A stretch of 64,000 bases of DNA, taken from the NCBI GenBank assembly GCA_037975125.1, contig CM075852.1:3203214-3267213 (forward strand), written 5' to 3'. Below are positions 13,291 to 28,400 of this stretch, one piece after another (the first letter of the stretch is position 1; every line of letters starts with the position of its first letter). The stretch is from Latrodectus hesperus. Lineage: Eukaryota > Arthropoda > Arachnida > Araneae > Theridiidae. Position numbers and translations under genes: made by a program. Below the pieces are notes generated by a model. That model was not told the origin of the DNA. It made no database searches and saw nothing but the letters and a program-made list of their open reading frames with translations.

Positions 13291-14421
13291 CTGAGTGTTC
13301 CTCGTAAATCCATAGCCAATGAATCTCTCATCGTGCAATGGTACATTTGCTCGAGCAACGTAAAAAGGCTCATAAAAGAATTCATAATTGCTTATTTTAT
13401 AAGCAGCTTCAAGTTTATTACTGTCAGGTATTTTTTCCCACAATGTATGATTGGTGGCATATTGATTATGAATAAATACTTTTGCATGAAAAGGTCTACT
13501 TTGCTTTTTTTGAATACGCTCCAGAAGCTCTGCTTTACTTCGAGGCACAGGCAACCTCTCGGGCATTTCATACGTGGGCACAACGTACACACACTTCGGA
13601 CAAGTTTTGGCTTTCAATGAATCTCCGAGGAAGACGTCTAGTTTTTGGGCTAGATATACAACAGGCATAATATCAATGTCTGTCAGGAAGTGGAACGGTG
13701 TTTTTACCCCCTTTCTGGCCACATTTCTCAAGTGATTCTGCGGATGTAGAGCCTGTTGCCACCAACGTCTGAAACTACCCGTTCGATATCGAAGCAGTAG
13801 AGGTAAAGCTTCATTAATTCTGCTGCAAGTTGGCAGTGCGTGATGGTCATAGTCATTTCCAGATATATAGCTTTCCGCTGGAGCCATATCACGATGGTAC
13901 AGGAAATGGAATGTTGCATTAGTGCGAATGACTTGAGAGCACAGCCTGATATAGGCTATATACACTTTTGCTATATAGAAGTCTATTCCAGGAACGAATA
14001 CGGCAATGGACATGGGAGCTCTCCACGTCTCTGCCATCTCCAGTAACATATGCAGTCTGTCCACGGAGCATTGAGTGGCCAGCGTAACGTGAGCAGTCTT
14101 GGAATAAGTGTCGTAAGCATTGCCAACAACAACAGCATCATGTATGACGTAAGTACGTTTGCCGTCCGTCCTGGAAGACGATTGGTTGAAACGAAAGACA
14201 AAACTGGACAGAAGGTTACCTATTAACAAGCCTCCATCTCTGAAGGAAGGGGGATCTTCTATTTCTTCTGGTTTAAGTTTTGCTATCTGAGGGTCCTTGT
14301 GCTTGTTGTTGCGGGAAATGAACATCATGGCAAGGATATTACATATGGTAAAGAGAGCGATGGCAGTGACATAGACGTAGATCGATGATCGACTACATGT
14401 TAGGCGGCAACGCTGCCGCAT
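13291..14421 (-). CDS. B4GAT1: B4GAT1-like glycosyltransferase (GT49), main coding exon
   Basis: Encodes residues 1-377 of a 441-residue type II Golgi membrane protein. Residues 1-12 are basic and cytosolic, about 14-36 form the signal anchor, and the rest is lumenal. The catalytic domain has ATQCSVDRLHMLLEMAETWRAPMSIAVFVP, ALPTCSRINEALPLLL, LRNVARKG and the metal-binding DxD as FHFLTDIDIMP (Asp248-Ile-Asp250), then VVPTYEMPERLP and EPFYVARANVPLHDERFIGYGFTRNTQ. Three N-glycosylation sequons lie at Asn79, Asn168 and Asn324. The family transfers glucuronic acid to xylose; vertebrate B4GAT1 primes matriglycan on alpha-dystroglycan. The start is the first ATG after a 3' splice site ending at 14434. 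The reading ends at the donor CAG|GTTTGT. Length and motifs fit the family (about 415 residues in mammals). Which of several arthropod GT49 paralogues this is cannot be told here. Confidence 0.92.
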
Positions 14422-14433
14422 AATGAGTTGAAC

Positions 14434-14979
14434 CTAGAAATAAAAAAAGGTAATTAGTAAAACAATTTTACATAACTGTTTTATTGAATTATAGTGTTTT
14501 AAAAATTATAAGTCATATGATATAAATAATCCTATTAGAGAGAGTATATTGTAATGTTTAAATATTATAATGTTATGAAGTACTTTTGCTAAAATCAATC
14601 TACTAAAAATTTTGTGTAAAATGTTTAGTTTAAGATTTTGATAAGAAATTAAATTTTTTATGGACATCATTATATAGGATGTAACTAAACTGCTGTTGTA
14701 AAAAAACTTACGAATATAATACTGCCATTTATCTAATTTCTAATAAAATACTGCAATTTTTCTTTCAGATTATTTATGATCAACTAACATTAGATATTAT
14801 AAAAAATTATATTAGATCTACTAAAAATAACCATAATTGGAAATTAAATGCGTGGATTTTGGATATGTTTTTCTTAATGGTAGCTAAATAGTACGACAGC
14901 GTACGTATTCTTTAAAAATGCACTTCATACATCAGGACGGCTTGCCGACAGATTGTCACGCGATATCGTGAACGCTCAC
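14434..14979 (-). other. Candidate 5' UTR intron of the GT49 gene
   Basis: The acceptor is clear: TTTTTTTATTTCTAG ends at 14434, 12 bases before the ATG. A good donor, GCG|GTGAGC, lies at 14979, at the edge of a CpG-dense patch. Pairing the two is an inference. The acceptor alone is strong. Confidence 0.5.
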
Positions 14980-15170
14980 CGCTTCATGACCAACTGACCG
15001 TGTCCACCCTAGCGCTTCCCACGCATCACAGCCCTTTGGACAGTGAACAGGCTCAGAAAGTCGTCCATCATAGTCGGACATGGATCCTTATTTGTTATGC
15101 ATTGAGTATTCTATAGTTGGTTTTTATTTTCAGTGGAGAACGCCTCGTGTGGGCAAATGTTATATGTGTG
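14930..15170 (-). promoter_or_regulatory. CpG-dense patch: candidate promoter and non-coding first exon of the GT49 gene
   Basis: This patch stands out from A+T-rich flanks by many CpG dinucleotides. It lies about 0.5-0.7 kb upstream of the GT49 start codon on the same strand and holds the candidate donor at 14979. If spliced there, the mRNA would carry a 13-codon upstream frame starting ATGAAGCG and overlapping the main start. No TATA box is obvious. Confidence 0.4.
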
Positions 15171-18712
<3,542 letters not shown>

Positions 18713-18715
18713 GTT

Positions 18716-19000
18716 GATAAATGTTGTTGTCGTGTGCAAGCCAGGCTGGCAATATGGGGTGCGCTGCTCCACTTTTCCAACTGAACCATATTTTGGTGTG
18801 GATTCCGACTTCCTTAGTGCACACATGCCATAGGTACCCGTTTATATAGGGTAGGCAACCATACACTCCACATTCATACAAAGAAAGGACAAAGACAGGA
18901 TAGATAGAGAGAGGAAGTACATCCATGCCCGAACTGGATTCGAACCCAGGACCTTCCTATGCGCATTCAGCCTAGCTGACCACTAGACAAGTTGGGCGGC
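18716..19000 (-). mobile_element. tRNA-derived SINE (family A, variant tail)
   Basis: On the minus strand the tRNA-like head begins GCCGCCCAACTTGTCTAGTG, with a perfect B box GGTTCGAATCC (18936-18947). Next comes TTCGGGCATGGATGT, a CTCTCTATC...GTCCTTTC block, GTATGAATGTGG and CCTATATAAACGGGT. These are shared with 34110-34410 and 50724-51037. After AAACGGGT the sequence differs from those copies, so the 3' half belongs to another subfamily. Bounded by (TA)n and (TG)n, so target duplications cannot be seen. Confidence 0.88.
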
Positions 19001-19002
19001 AA

Positions 19003-19011
<9 letters not shown>

Positions 19012-19036
<25 letters not shown>

Positions 19037-19038
19037 AT
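19012..19038. repeat. Short (TG)n microsatellite
   Basis: TATATG then about eleven TG units next to the SINE head. Confidence 0.9.
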
Positions 19039-21243
19039 GTATTCTTGTGAGAGAGGTAAGTAAGATATTTTTGGTTTGTTTTTTACATCTTTATTTAAGT
19101 TTTCCCAGTTTTGCGTATACAACATTTTATTTTGGAATTGATATAGGTATTTAATTTAATTAATGGAAATTCAATATATTTGAATACTCTTGTGTGCGAT
19201 TACTATGACGTTAGAGATATGTTGTACTTCTTTCTCATAGTTTCCCTCAAATCAAATATTAACACTCGAGGTCAGCAAACTGTTTATTTTAATTAAAATA
19301 TACATCTAATTATTTTTTTAAATCTATATAATCAAGAAAAACTATAAACTCAGCAATTGTAAATGTTTTTTTTATGTCATTTTTCATACGAAACATGATA
19401 TCAATGATTTTGTTTTACGTAGTAATGAGGCATATCAACACCTAATGATAAACGCTTTGCATTCATCTAAAAAAATACAAGAGATTTGCGATTTTTCAGA
19501 ACTAAAATGATTTAAAATGTGGTCAAATCACACATTTTGTGTAGAATAAAAAATAATTAAGTATATTTTTCAGTAGTTTGTTATATTTAAAGGTTACAAT
19601 AAGGATTCACCATTAATGTGATACATTTACATGAGATAATTAAAAAATACAGAACTTAACATTTGAAATTTAATCATAAATAATGAGTTTGCAAACAATA
19701 TTTATTTTAAAAATTCATGAAGTTAAGTATAAAAATATTTTTTAAAAATACATATGATTAAATACAAACAAAATTTGGAAAACAAGATAAAATTCAAAAA
19801 GTAAATATATTCTAAAAAACACTTTGAATTACGAATATAAAATACAAACATAATATCGCAAACATGTTTCTATATTTTGTTGAAAGTGAATTAGTCAGCA
19901 GAAGTTTCTAAATTTCACATTTCACTAAAATTTTTTCACAATTCATAAAATGTTCTTTTTAAGATATTACTCAAAATAATTCAATTTTATGTTTCTGTTT
20001 CAATTTATAAATACATAGTGATTTGTTTTTGAATCATGTAAATTTAAAAAGAAAGCATAAATCGTAATAATTTTAAAAGGGTCTTACATATTAAGTATCA
20101 ATTTGTCATACATGATAGACATCAACAATTAGTTTCTAATACTAATGTCATATCAAAAATTATAAGCTTATAAATTTTAATATAATGAGGTTAATATTGA
20201 ATGCAAAATTTTCTCAGGAAAATAATCAAAAATAAATCATAACGGATCAAAAATAATTCCGTCAAATAACCGTTAAATATATACATTATAAATCATGCCC
20301 TAGGAAAACCATTGTTAATCGACGGAAATCATCTAAGCACAATAACCAACATTCAGGATATCCAAGATATTTACACCCTATAAATTTTTAAGTAAATAAA
20401 ATCTACTGAGTCATTTATTTCCTGTTTATCTGATGCAGCCACACCCTGAGGAATAATTTTTATATCTGGAACCATTATTTCATATAGAAATGGGATTTTT
20501 TACGTTAGGGATAAGCATTTTTATGACAAATATTATTCTGTCCATTATTAAACACCAGTGAAAAATATAAAGGACAATTTGCACATTAGAAAAGAAGATT
20601 ATAACGGGCGAAGTAGTCACCACTGTTTTAAGGGAGAATAAATAATTGAAAAACGAAAATGATATCAAAGATTTATAAATCTCCAAAATTAGTTATTTAC
20701 GCGTAATATTTTAAGTAGCTGTCGTTTTTTGTGTGTGGTAGATATTTTTACAAATACAATTCAGTAATTTGCTTGCACTTCGGGATCCCCTAGATCTATC
20801 TTATATTTTAGATCATTGAAAAACTCAAAATACAGAAACATTGGTGAAATATTTGAGATCCGGGAAGACGAGAAATGGCGGAAGAAAATGACCTGTTGAA
20901 TTTGAAAATATAAGCTAATTTACTCTAAAAGTTGATTTTTTATTTGTCAGTCGTAAATAGTTGAGGCTTAAATAAATTTTATATGGCTTAATGAAAAATA
21001 GTGCTGATGCGAGCTTTTAATGATTTTAAAATAGCATTCAATTAAGAGAATGAATTTACAGTGTAAATTCAACATTTGTTAATGAATGTCCATCTCATGC
21101 TACTGTTGTCCAAGAGTTTATAATACACTGCAAATATCATAATAATCTTCAATTGAAGACTAAGCAGGCAGACCGTTTTTTACTGTGATACAGGTACCTG
21201 CCATACTGAAAATATCAAACGACGATGATTACTATATCAAACC
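19039..21243. other. Gene-free A+T-rich DNA
   Basis: No recognisable gene or element. Confidence 0.5.
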
Positions 21244-21321
21244 TATGATACAGAAGGAACTTGTGATTTTAATACAAGTTCCTTCTGTATCATATTATGA
21301 GGATTGGATCCATCCTCATAA
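21244..21321. repeat. Two adjacent hairpins, the first with perfect 21-bp arms
   Basis: Arms 21244-21264 and 21274-21294 are perfectly complementary around a 9-nt loop. The next hairpin follows at once: arms TTATGAGGAT (21295-21304) and ATCCTCATAA (21312-21321) around a 7-nt loop. Confidence 0.93.
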
Positions 21322-21644
21322 ATAAAATTATCAATGAAAAATTGCACATGAAAAATAATTTACTGTCAGATTTCCATAATTTAACTGTGTACCAGAAAAG
21401 ATAAGCGTGTTGGAATCGTTAAAAAAATCTTAATCTATATAAAAAATGTTACCCAACATATTATATATACAACTTTAACTACTAATGAAATATACATACC
21501 TTTTTTTGATATTACAATACGTGAGGAAAGTAAGGAAAAGTCCTTGAAAATATTCCCACACCCATAATGGTGATGAAATGGTCTACCAAAAAATGTAATG
21601 CATACCATTTATTCTGAAATACAGTACTGGTTGAAACATTGAGA

Positions 21645-21835
21645 TATTAGAAGACAGACATAGCTGAGTGGTGCATTACTAATTGTCTTTCAAAAATTGT
21701 TCAAGAAGTGAATTTTAAAGGATTCATGTATTGCAGCAAACGCATTAGAAAACAGACATAGCTAATTGGTGTACTACTAATTGTCTTTCAAATATTGTTC
21801 AAGAAGTGAATGTTAGAAGATTCATGCATTACTAT
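21645..21835. repeat. Tandem duplication of a ~99-bp segment
   Basis: Two copies, starting ATTAGAAGACAGACATAGCT at 21645 and ATTAGAAAACAGACATAGCT at 21744. Both continue with ACTAATTGTCTTTCAAA and TTGTTCAAGAAGTGAAT. They have diverged by several substitutions. Confidence 0.85.
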
Positions 21836-23123
21836 GGGAATGCATATACTCATTCAGCAAGATTATTAATTGAAATTCTTAAATAATAAATAGAGATAGA
21901 ATAATCACCCTATTTACCTAATTTAGCAATGCGGGAATTTTGGCTATTTTTAAAATCTATATACAAAACTGTAGAGGACATCTTTTTCCTTTCAAAGTTG
22001 AGATTAATGTAGTTAAAAAAGCGTTTTACCATAGATTTCAAGAAACGAATGGATAAATTCGTGTAAAATACGCTTTTAGCAGAACGTTGATGTTGGAGAA
22101 ATATATTTTGAACACTTCTAAAACTTCCACGCAAATATAACTTTCGAATTTTTGCGTATTTCTAAAAACATTCGAAGTGACTTTTGTATAAATATTAACT
22201 TAAAATAATAAATTAAAGCTTCTACGCAGTTAATCCTAGTACTATTTTAAGGAAATTGAGAACATAATCAATAATATGTTATGTTTAGAGATAAAAATAT
22301 AGCAGGTAAAAAGTTAAAAATAGTGTCCATAGCGAAATATACCTATTTCAATGATACTTGAATATATCTATAATTTTAACAGATAAAAAATTTTCAATTG
22401 GTAGTTTTAATTCCTATTTTCTGGTATTGAATATTATGTTTGTTACATTTTTAATATATAATTTTATATATAACGAATTTTGGTTAAAGGTATTGGGTTA
22501 CATTTAAAAACAATATCTGCTTTTTTGTAGGAAAGTAATATCTGGCTAATTCTAAAATAAAAATTGCATTTAAGGAAAAATTAAAGTACATTTCTGAAAT
22601 ATATAATAATTATGACGAAAATAAAAAAGAAAACCATTTTTATTAATCATTATTTGATGAGAGTTACAGCCTATATTAAAACAACCAGCCCGTTTAAGAG
22701 CCTTTATAACATGAAAAAAAAAATAAAAAAAAATACATGTATTATGGAATAAAAAAACAGAAAATGATAGGTTTTATATGTTCCATCAAATTGAAAAAAA
22801 ATCCAGTCTTGTTCAACGTGCTTAGGAAATTATTAGTTCCACTCACTTGCGTAGAAAGAGATTCACGTTTACAAAATAATTTAATTTTATATTCGGCTAC
22901 ATATATTTGTTTGAAATAATTTGTGTAAGTACTTTTAATTTTAATATCTTAATAAATATTACAAATACTACTAATAGTATAATTACAATCTTAGGTACTA
23001 TTGTCTTTAACTTGCCCAACCAAATGCAATTACAAAGGAATGCATTTTAACGCTAAATTGTATTAAATTTAATCACCATAAAAGATAGTAAATAATAAAA
23101 ATCTATGAAAAAAATGATAAGCT

Positions 23124-23175
<52 letters not shown>

Positions 23176-24050
23176 AAAGGTAAATACATCCGATAAAATT
23201 TAAATGACATGAAAAATTATTTTAAAAAAAATTAAGTATTTTTTTGTGTGAGAGTGATAACACTTTTAAAATTAAAAACGTACAATAAAATAAATCTGGG
23301 AAAAAAATTTAAAAAAGAAATACTTTGTTATCTTTAAGTATATCCCTGATTCACTGAATAAAATATTTTATTTTAAAAATATTTTATAAAAATTTTGTTT
23401 TACTTTATTAAGCATACACTTTTATTTTGTTAAGATAAAAACTTTAAAATATCTTTATTTCATAAGTGAAATTTAGCTCCTTTGTTATAACTTAGTTTTA
23501 TCATATTATTAGATAATTAATTTTTATTAAAAACTTTTTTATAAATTGTATGTTAAACAATTTAATTATTTCATTATTCCGACACGATACTTTCGTTCCG
23601 TTTAAATTTTAAATGTTATTTACTAATAATTTTTAATTATATGTAAAACAAAATTTTTTAATTATTTAAAAAATTAATCATTTGAGTTTATTTAAAAGTT
23701 TTTTTAGAAACTTGTATACCCAAGAAAATGTTTCTGTTGTGCAAAACGTATTGTTTCCCAATTATTACCTATTTAATCAAAATATAAATTATCGAAAAAT
23801 AATAAAATGTAACAACTTTAATATCTTTTTTGTTGAATATTGTTTATACTATTTATAGGACTTTTATTTTAAGTACTAATTCATTTTTGTGTTTCGTAGT
23901 AAATTATTTTACTTAGTGTGTGAATAAATAAATTGATAGTTTCTTTTATGAATCCTTTGGCCCTTATAGTGTCCCTCAAGCCGAAATATATTTTGATCTA
24001 AGAAATTTTATGAAAAAATTTCATATAAAATAATTTTTTGTTGATCTTTC
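21836..24050. other. Gene-free DNA with a (GA)n tract
   Basis: About 23 GA units at 23126-23172. No recognised gene. Confidence 0.5.
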
Positions 24051-24052
24051 TA

Positions 24053-25462
24053 TACTACTGGCCATTAAACTTGCTACACCAAGAAGGAATGCAAATAACA
24101 GAACGATATTTATTGGACACATACATTATAGTGGAAAGAACAAGCGACTAGATTTACAGGAAATTAGGATGTATAGATCTTGAGAAATCAGTACCCAGAG
24201 CAGCAACCTCTGGCTGCAATAACAGCATTTATCCGCCTAGGCATGGAGTCAAACAGAGATTGTATGGCATGTACGGGGATCTCAGTCCGTGCAGCTTCAA
24301 CACTATGCCACAGTTCATCGACAGTAGTGGATGGTGAGTGATGGCGTGCCAATCGCTCGGCAACCATTGACCACATGTTCTCAATTGGTGACAGATCAGG
24401 AGAAAGTGCTGGCCAGGGTTACAGTCAAACCTGTTCTGTATCAAGAAAGTTCAGAACAGTACGGGCAACATGCGGTCGTGCATTATCCTGTTGAAACAAA
24501 GCATTTAGGGAGGCCCCGAAGATAGGGCAGAGCCACGGGCCTTAACACATCGGAAATGTAACGGTTGCTGTTCAAAGTTCCGGTAATGCGAACAAGAGGT
24601 GATCGAGACGTGTATCCAATGGTACCTCATACCATCACTCCAGCAGATGGGCCAGTATGGCGATGTCCAATGCAAGCTGGCAATGCGCGTTCTCGACGAT
24701 GCCTCCAAACACGGATGCGGCCATCATGGTCCTGTATACAGAACCGAGATTCATGTGTAAAGATGACGTGATGCCATTCCCGCGTTCAGGTTCGTCACTG
24801 ATCACACCATTGAAGGCGCTCCTGTCTGTGACACAGCGGCAATGGTAGCCGAAGCCATGGTTGCCGTGCAGACAATCCATGCTGCTGCAAAACGTCGTCG
24901 AACTGTTCGAGCAGAAACTTGTTGCCTTGCAAATGACTCCATTTCTCGACTCAGGGTTCGTGACGTGGCTGTACGATCCCTTGTGACCATGCGGATAAGA
25001 TATCTGTCTTCTCTGCTGTTAGTAATGGGGGTCGCTGAGATCCTGGATGACGTTCCGTATGATTGTCCTGAACCCATCGATTCCATATTCTGCTAACAGT
25101 CATGGGGTCTCGACCGACGCGAGCAGCAATATTGCGGTACGATAAACCGCAATCCCAGTTAGGCTATAATCCTTCCTCGATCAAAGTCAGACACGTGCTG
25201 GTAGGCATTTCTTCTTCTTAAACGAGGCATTACAACAACTTTCTTTGCCGAAAACAACGTTAAAACGGAAATTGAGTATGAGAAAACTGCTGTCAAATCT
25301 CTGGTTTTATACACATTGTAGATGTCGCTACTGTCACCTGCTTTGTATGAGTGCGCTGAAAATCTAATCATTTGCATATCACAGCAAGTTCTACCTGTCA
25401 TGCAAATTTCACGTGTGTGGTGTGCCGCTTTCCTGGTGTAGCAATTTTAATGGCCAGTAGTG
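24053..25462 (-). mobile_element. Tc1-type transposon, 1410 bp, inactive
   Basis: The two ends are inverted repeats of about 33 bases with three mismatches, consensus CACTACTGGCCATTAAA, flanked by TA (24051-24052 and 25463-25464). The size is typical of a full-length Tc1 element. It carries one degraded transposase gene on the minus strand. Confidence 0.93.
24188..25230 (-). pseudogene. Tc1 transposase pseudogene
   Basis: Begins MPRLRRRNAYQHVSDFDRGR at 25230 and ends FDSMPRRINAVIAARGCCSGY at the TGA at 24188. About 347 codon lengths, close to the usual 340 residues, but broken by several frameshifts and stops. Recognisable parts are PITNSREDRYLIRMVTRDRT and REMESFARQQVSARTVRRR (DNA-binding part), WRHRRERALPACIGHRH and ENVWSMVAERLARHH-type C-terminal blocks. 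The first catalytic motif, normally (T/S)DES, reads THES here (Asp to His), so the enzyme would be dead even without the frameshifts. Confidence 0.92.
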
Positions 25463-25464
25463 TA

Positions 25465-28400
25465 TTTCTTTCAATTTTAAGCCAGATGACAAAAAAAGAA
25501 TCCTGAAAAAGAGTGGGACTCCAATTTCGATGGAAAGGGGAAGGATAGTAAAAGAAATATAGAAATCAGAAAAATAACCGCTTTGGGATTTCAGTTTTCA
25601 ATGGGAAAATGACCTTCATTTTTTGTCCAGAGTGAAATCTTTTGGAATAAAAATAGCCATTTTTTAAAGAAACAAAACAGAGGTATAAAGAGAATTAATT
25701 AAGCGATTTTTTGTAAGATGCTGGTAAAAGAAATAAGTGATTAAAATCTTTCAATTTTCATTTATGAATGTAAATTTAAATATTGAATTCTTAATACAAA
25801 TGTTAAATTTATATTCTTGGTTGCATTTCATTTATGAAGTTTACAACCTTATAATATATATAATAAATTGTTTAACGTTAAAAATGAGTGTGTTTCGAAA
25901 ATTAGATTTTGATGAAACGCTATATTGTTAGTAAATTTCTTGATATTTTTATTTTGAAAAATTTTATGAAGGAAGCTCAATTGTATCTTGATTATTATTC
26001 TGTAGTATGATAAAGGATTTAATATCATTTAACAATTCTTTAAATTGATTATATTACAAAAAATCTGTTTTTATTGGTATTCTTAAATATTTCTATCGTA
26101 TTTGCTATTTATCTAATTTATAATCTATTTTTAAATCTTTATGCATACAAACAAATATCAAATTTCTCTAAATAAATAAATTTGAAAATATTTTGTCAGA
26201 TTCTTCCAAAAACATTAAGTTTTCAGTTTGTGGAATTTAAAAGTAACTCGTCATTATAATACGAATCTAAAAAAAATCTAAAAAAGAATATAAATTAATA
26301 AAGTAAAAAAACAGAGAAGAATAAACTTTTTAAAAATTATTTATTTATTTATTTTTGAACAAAAATCAGCATGCATTTTTGAAACATTATTTGTCAAAAT
26401 TTACGACAGTAGCGATAAAACAGTTTATTCGAAATTTCAAATTTACGAATGCGAAAACATTTACGAATCAGTATTAGGAATAAACTGTTTTATCAGTAAT
26501 AATTTCTCGATTATTTTTTTGATTGACAAATGTCCTACAGATTCTTGAAAATTAAAGTTGTATGCAGAATGAGAAGAGTGTTATTATTGTTATGCTGGAT
26601 TTGATAAATTTTTGTTCAGAAAAAATTCATATTTCGTTGATTGGATTATTGAATTGAATTTAATGTTAAGGCTATTGGATTAGATTAAAATTTAGTTATT
26701 GAAAAAAAAATTATTTTTTTATGTTTTTTCATCTTTGAAATCATTTAAATAAAAACATATGTAGCATTTTAAAAGTTTTAAATGCTTAAGAAATTGAAAA
26801 CAAAATTAATATTTATTAATATTAAGAGAAAAGACCCTAAATTTTATTTCTCAAACTTTATGAACATGTTTTTATAAAGTATCAAAAATGAAACTTCAAT
26901 GAATGAAGTTTTATTCTTCACAATTTAATTGAAGAATAATAAAGTTTGAGGAATGGAAAATGAAATTTTCTGCACATGAAAGAAGGTTTATCACTGAGAA
27001 TGAATGAAAAAGCAATATTGTTGCTTAAGCTCTTATAGACAAAAATTTTGCTTCAAAATTGGAAATTTACAGTTGAAATTTTAATTACATGCTCATAAAA
27101 TGTATATTTAAAAACCATACTGTTAAATAAATTTCAAAGTGATAAGAAAGTAATAATCAAATTAAATACATTAGTCATTTTACCAGTATGAGAGAAAAAA
27201 CAGTAATAACATAAACACATATGCATATATAGTTTGTGATTTAAAAGTATTAATTCAAGAAATTCAGATATTAAATTTGTATTTAATGATAATAAAAGGC
27301 CAAAAATGTTTTAAATAAAGTTTATTTTTAGAGATTACTAATGCTCATTTTCGGAAAATATTTTCATCCATTCTGTAGCATAAAAATATGAAAATGATTA
27401 AAAATATAAATAAGAGAAAAAGTGATTTAACATGTATTTTAAATAAATACATTCGATTTTCTGAGACATAAGAATATTGGTAAATGTATTAAAGTGATTT
27501 ATCTAATTATCTAATTACATATTATAATTTAAATTTATTCAAAGTTCTAAATGACAAGTTTCTTCATATTAAAATTTTTAATATAAAAAATATTTTTGAA
27601 TGCTTATTAAAATTATAAATTAACTCCATTTTAAATCTTAGATTTTGAATAAGGAAAATAAAGTTTTTACATAATTTAGTTGACAGCATTTATTTATAAT
27701 TTTTTTAATTCATGGATTTAGGACATATATGTAAAGATGTTTAGCACCAAATGTGTGATTTTGCATTTTATGTAAATAAGACACAACTTTTCTTGTAAGC
27801 TTTGAATATAAAATTTTAATTCATACTAAAATTATACTTTTCATAGAATTAATTTTAAATATTTCAGTTTGGATGGGCATAAAAATTCTAAAAGACTAGA
27901 AAGACTATAACTAGATTTCAAATTTGAGTTACAAAATCAAATAATTGAACCAAAAACATTTTTTTTTAAAGTGATAAAATTTTGTGTATATCCCTCTCCA
28001 TTATGTGATAATGTATTGAAAAATTTTGTTTTGTCGCAAAAATAATGTAAAAAATTATAAATTATTTATTAAAAAATTATAAATTATAAAATTATAATAG
28101 TCGCATATTATAAAAAATTATAATTATAAGTTAAATTTTACGCTATCGAAATCTAAAATTAAAATCTTATTTTATATAAAATAAAGTCAGTTATCAAAAT
28201 AAAAAGAAAAAAATCAAGTGTTGAATAATAGGAAAGACAGGTCGAATATAATTTAATCAATTATAAATCGTTACAACTTGTTAAAACAACAACTAAAATA
28301 TGTATACAATTGAAAGAAAAACGTGATACAAAATTATACATATTAAATTTTACAGTATAATCTTAAAAAGAAATTACTTTTTAAACATTTTTGTATATTT

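Noticed and set aside
22737..22919. A short frame with faint likeness to the hAT dimerisation region (LLVPLTCVERDSR)
   Set aside because: Too short and too weak. No neighbouring transposase parts or terminal repeats.
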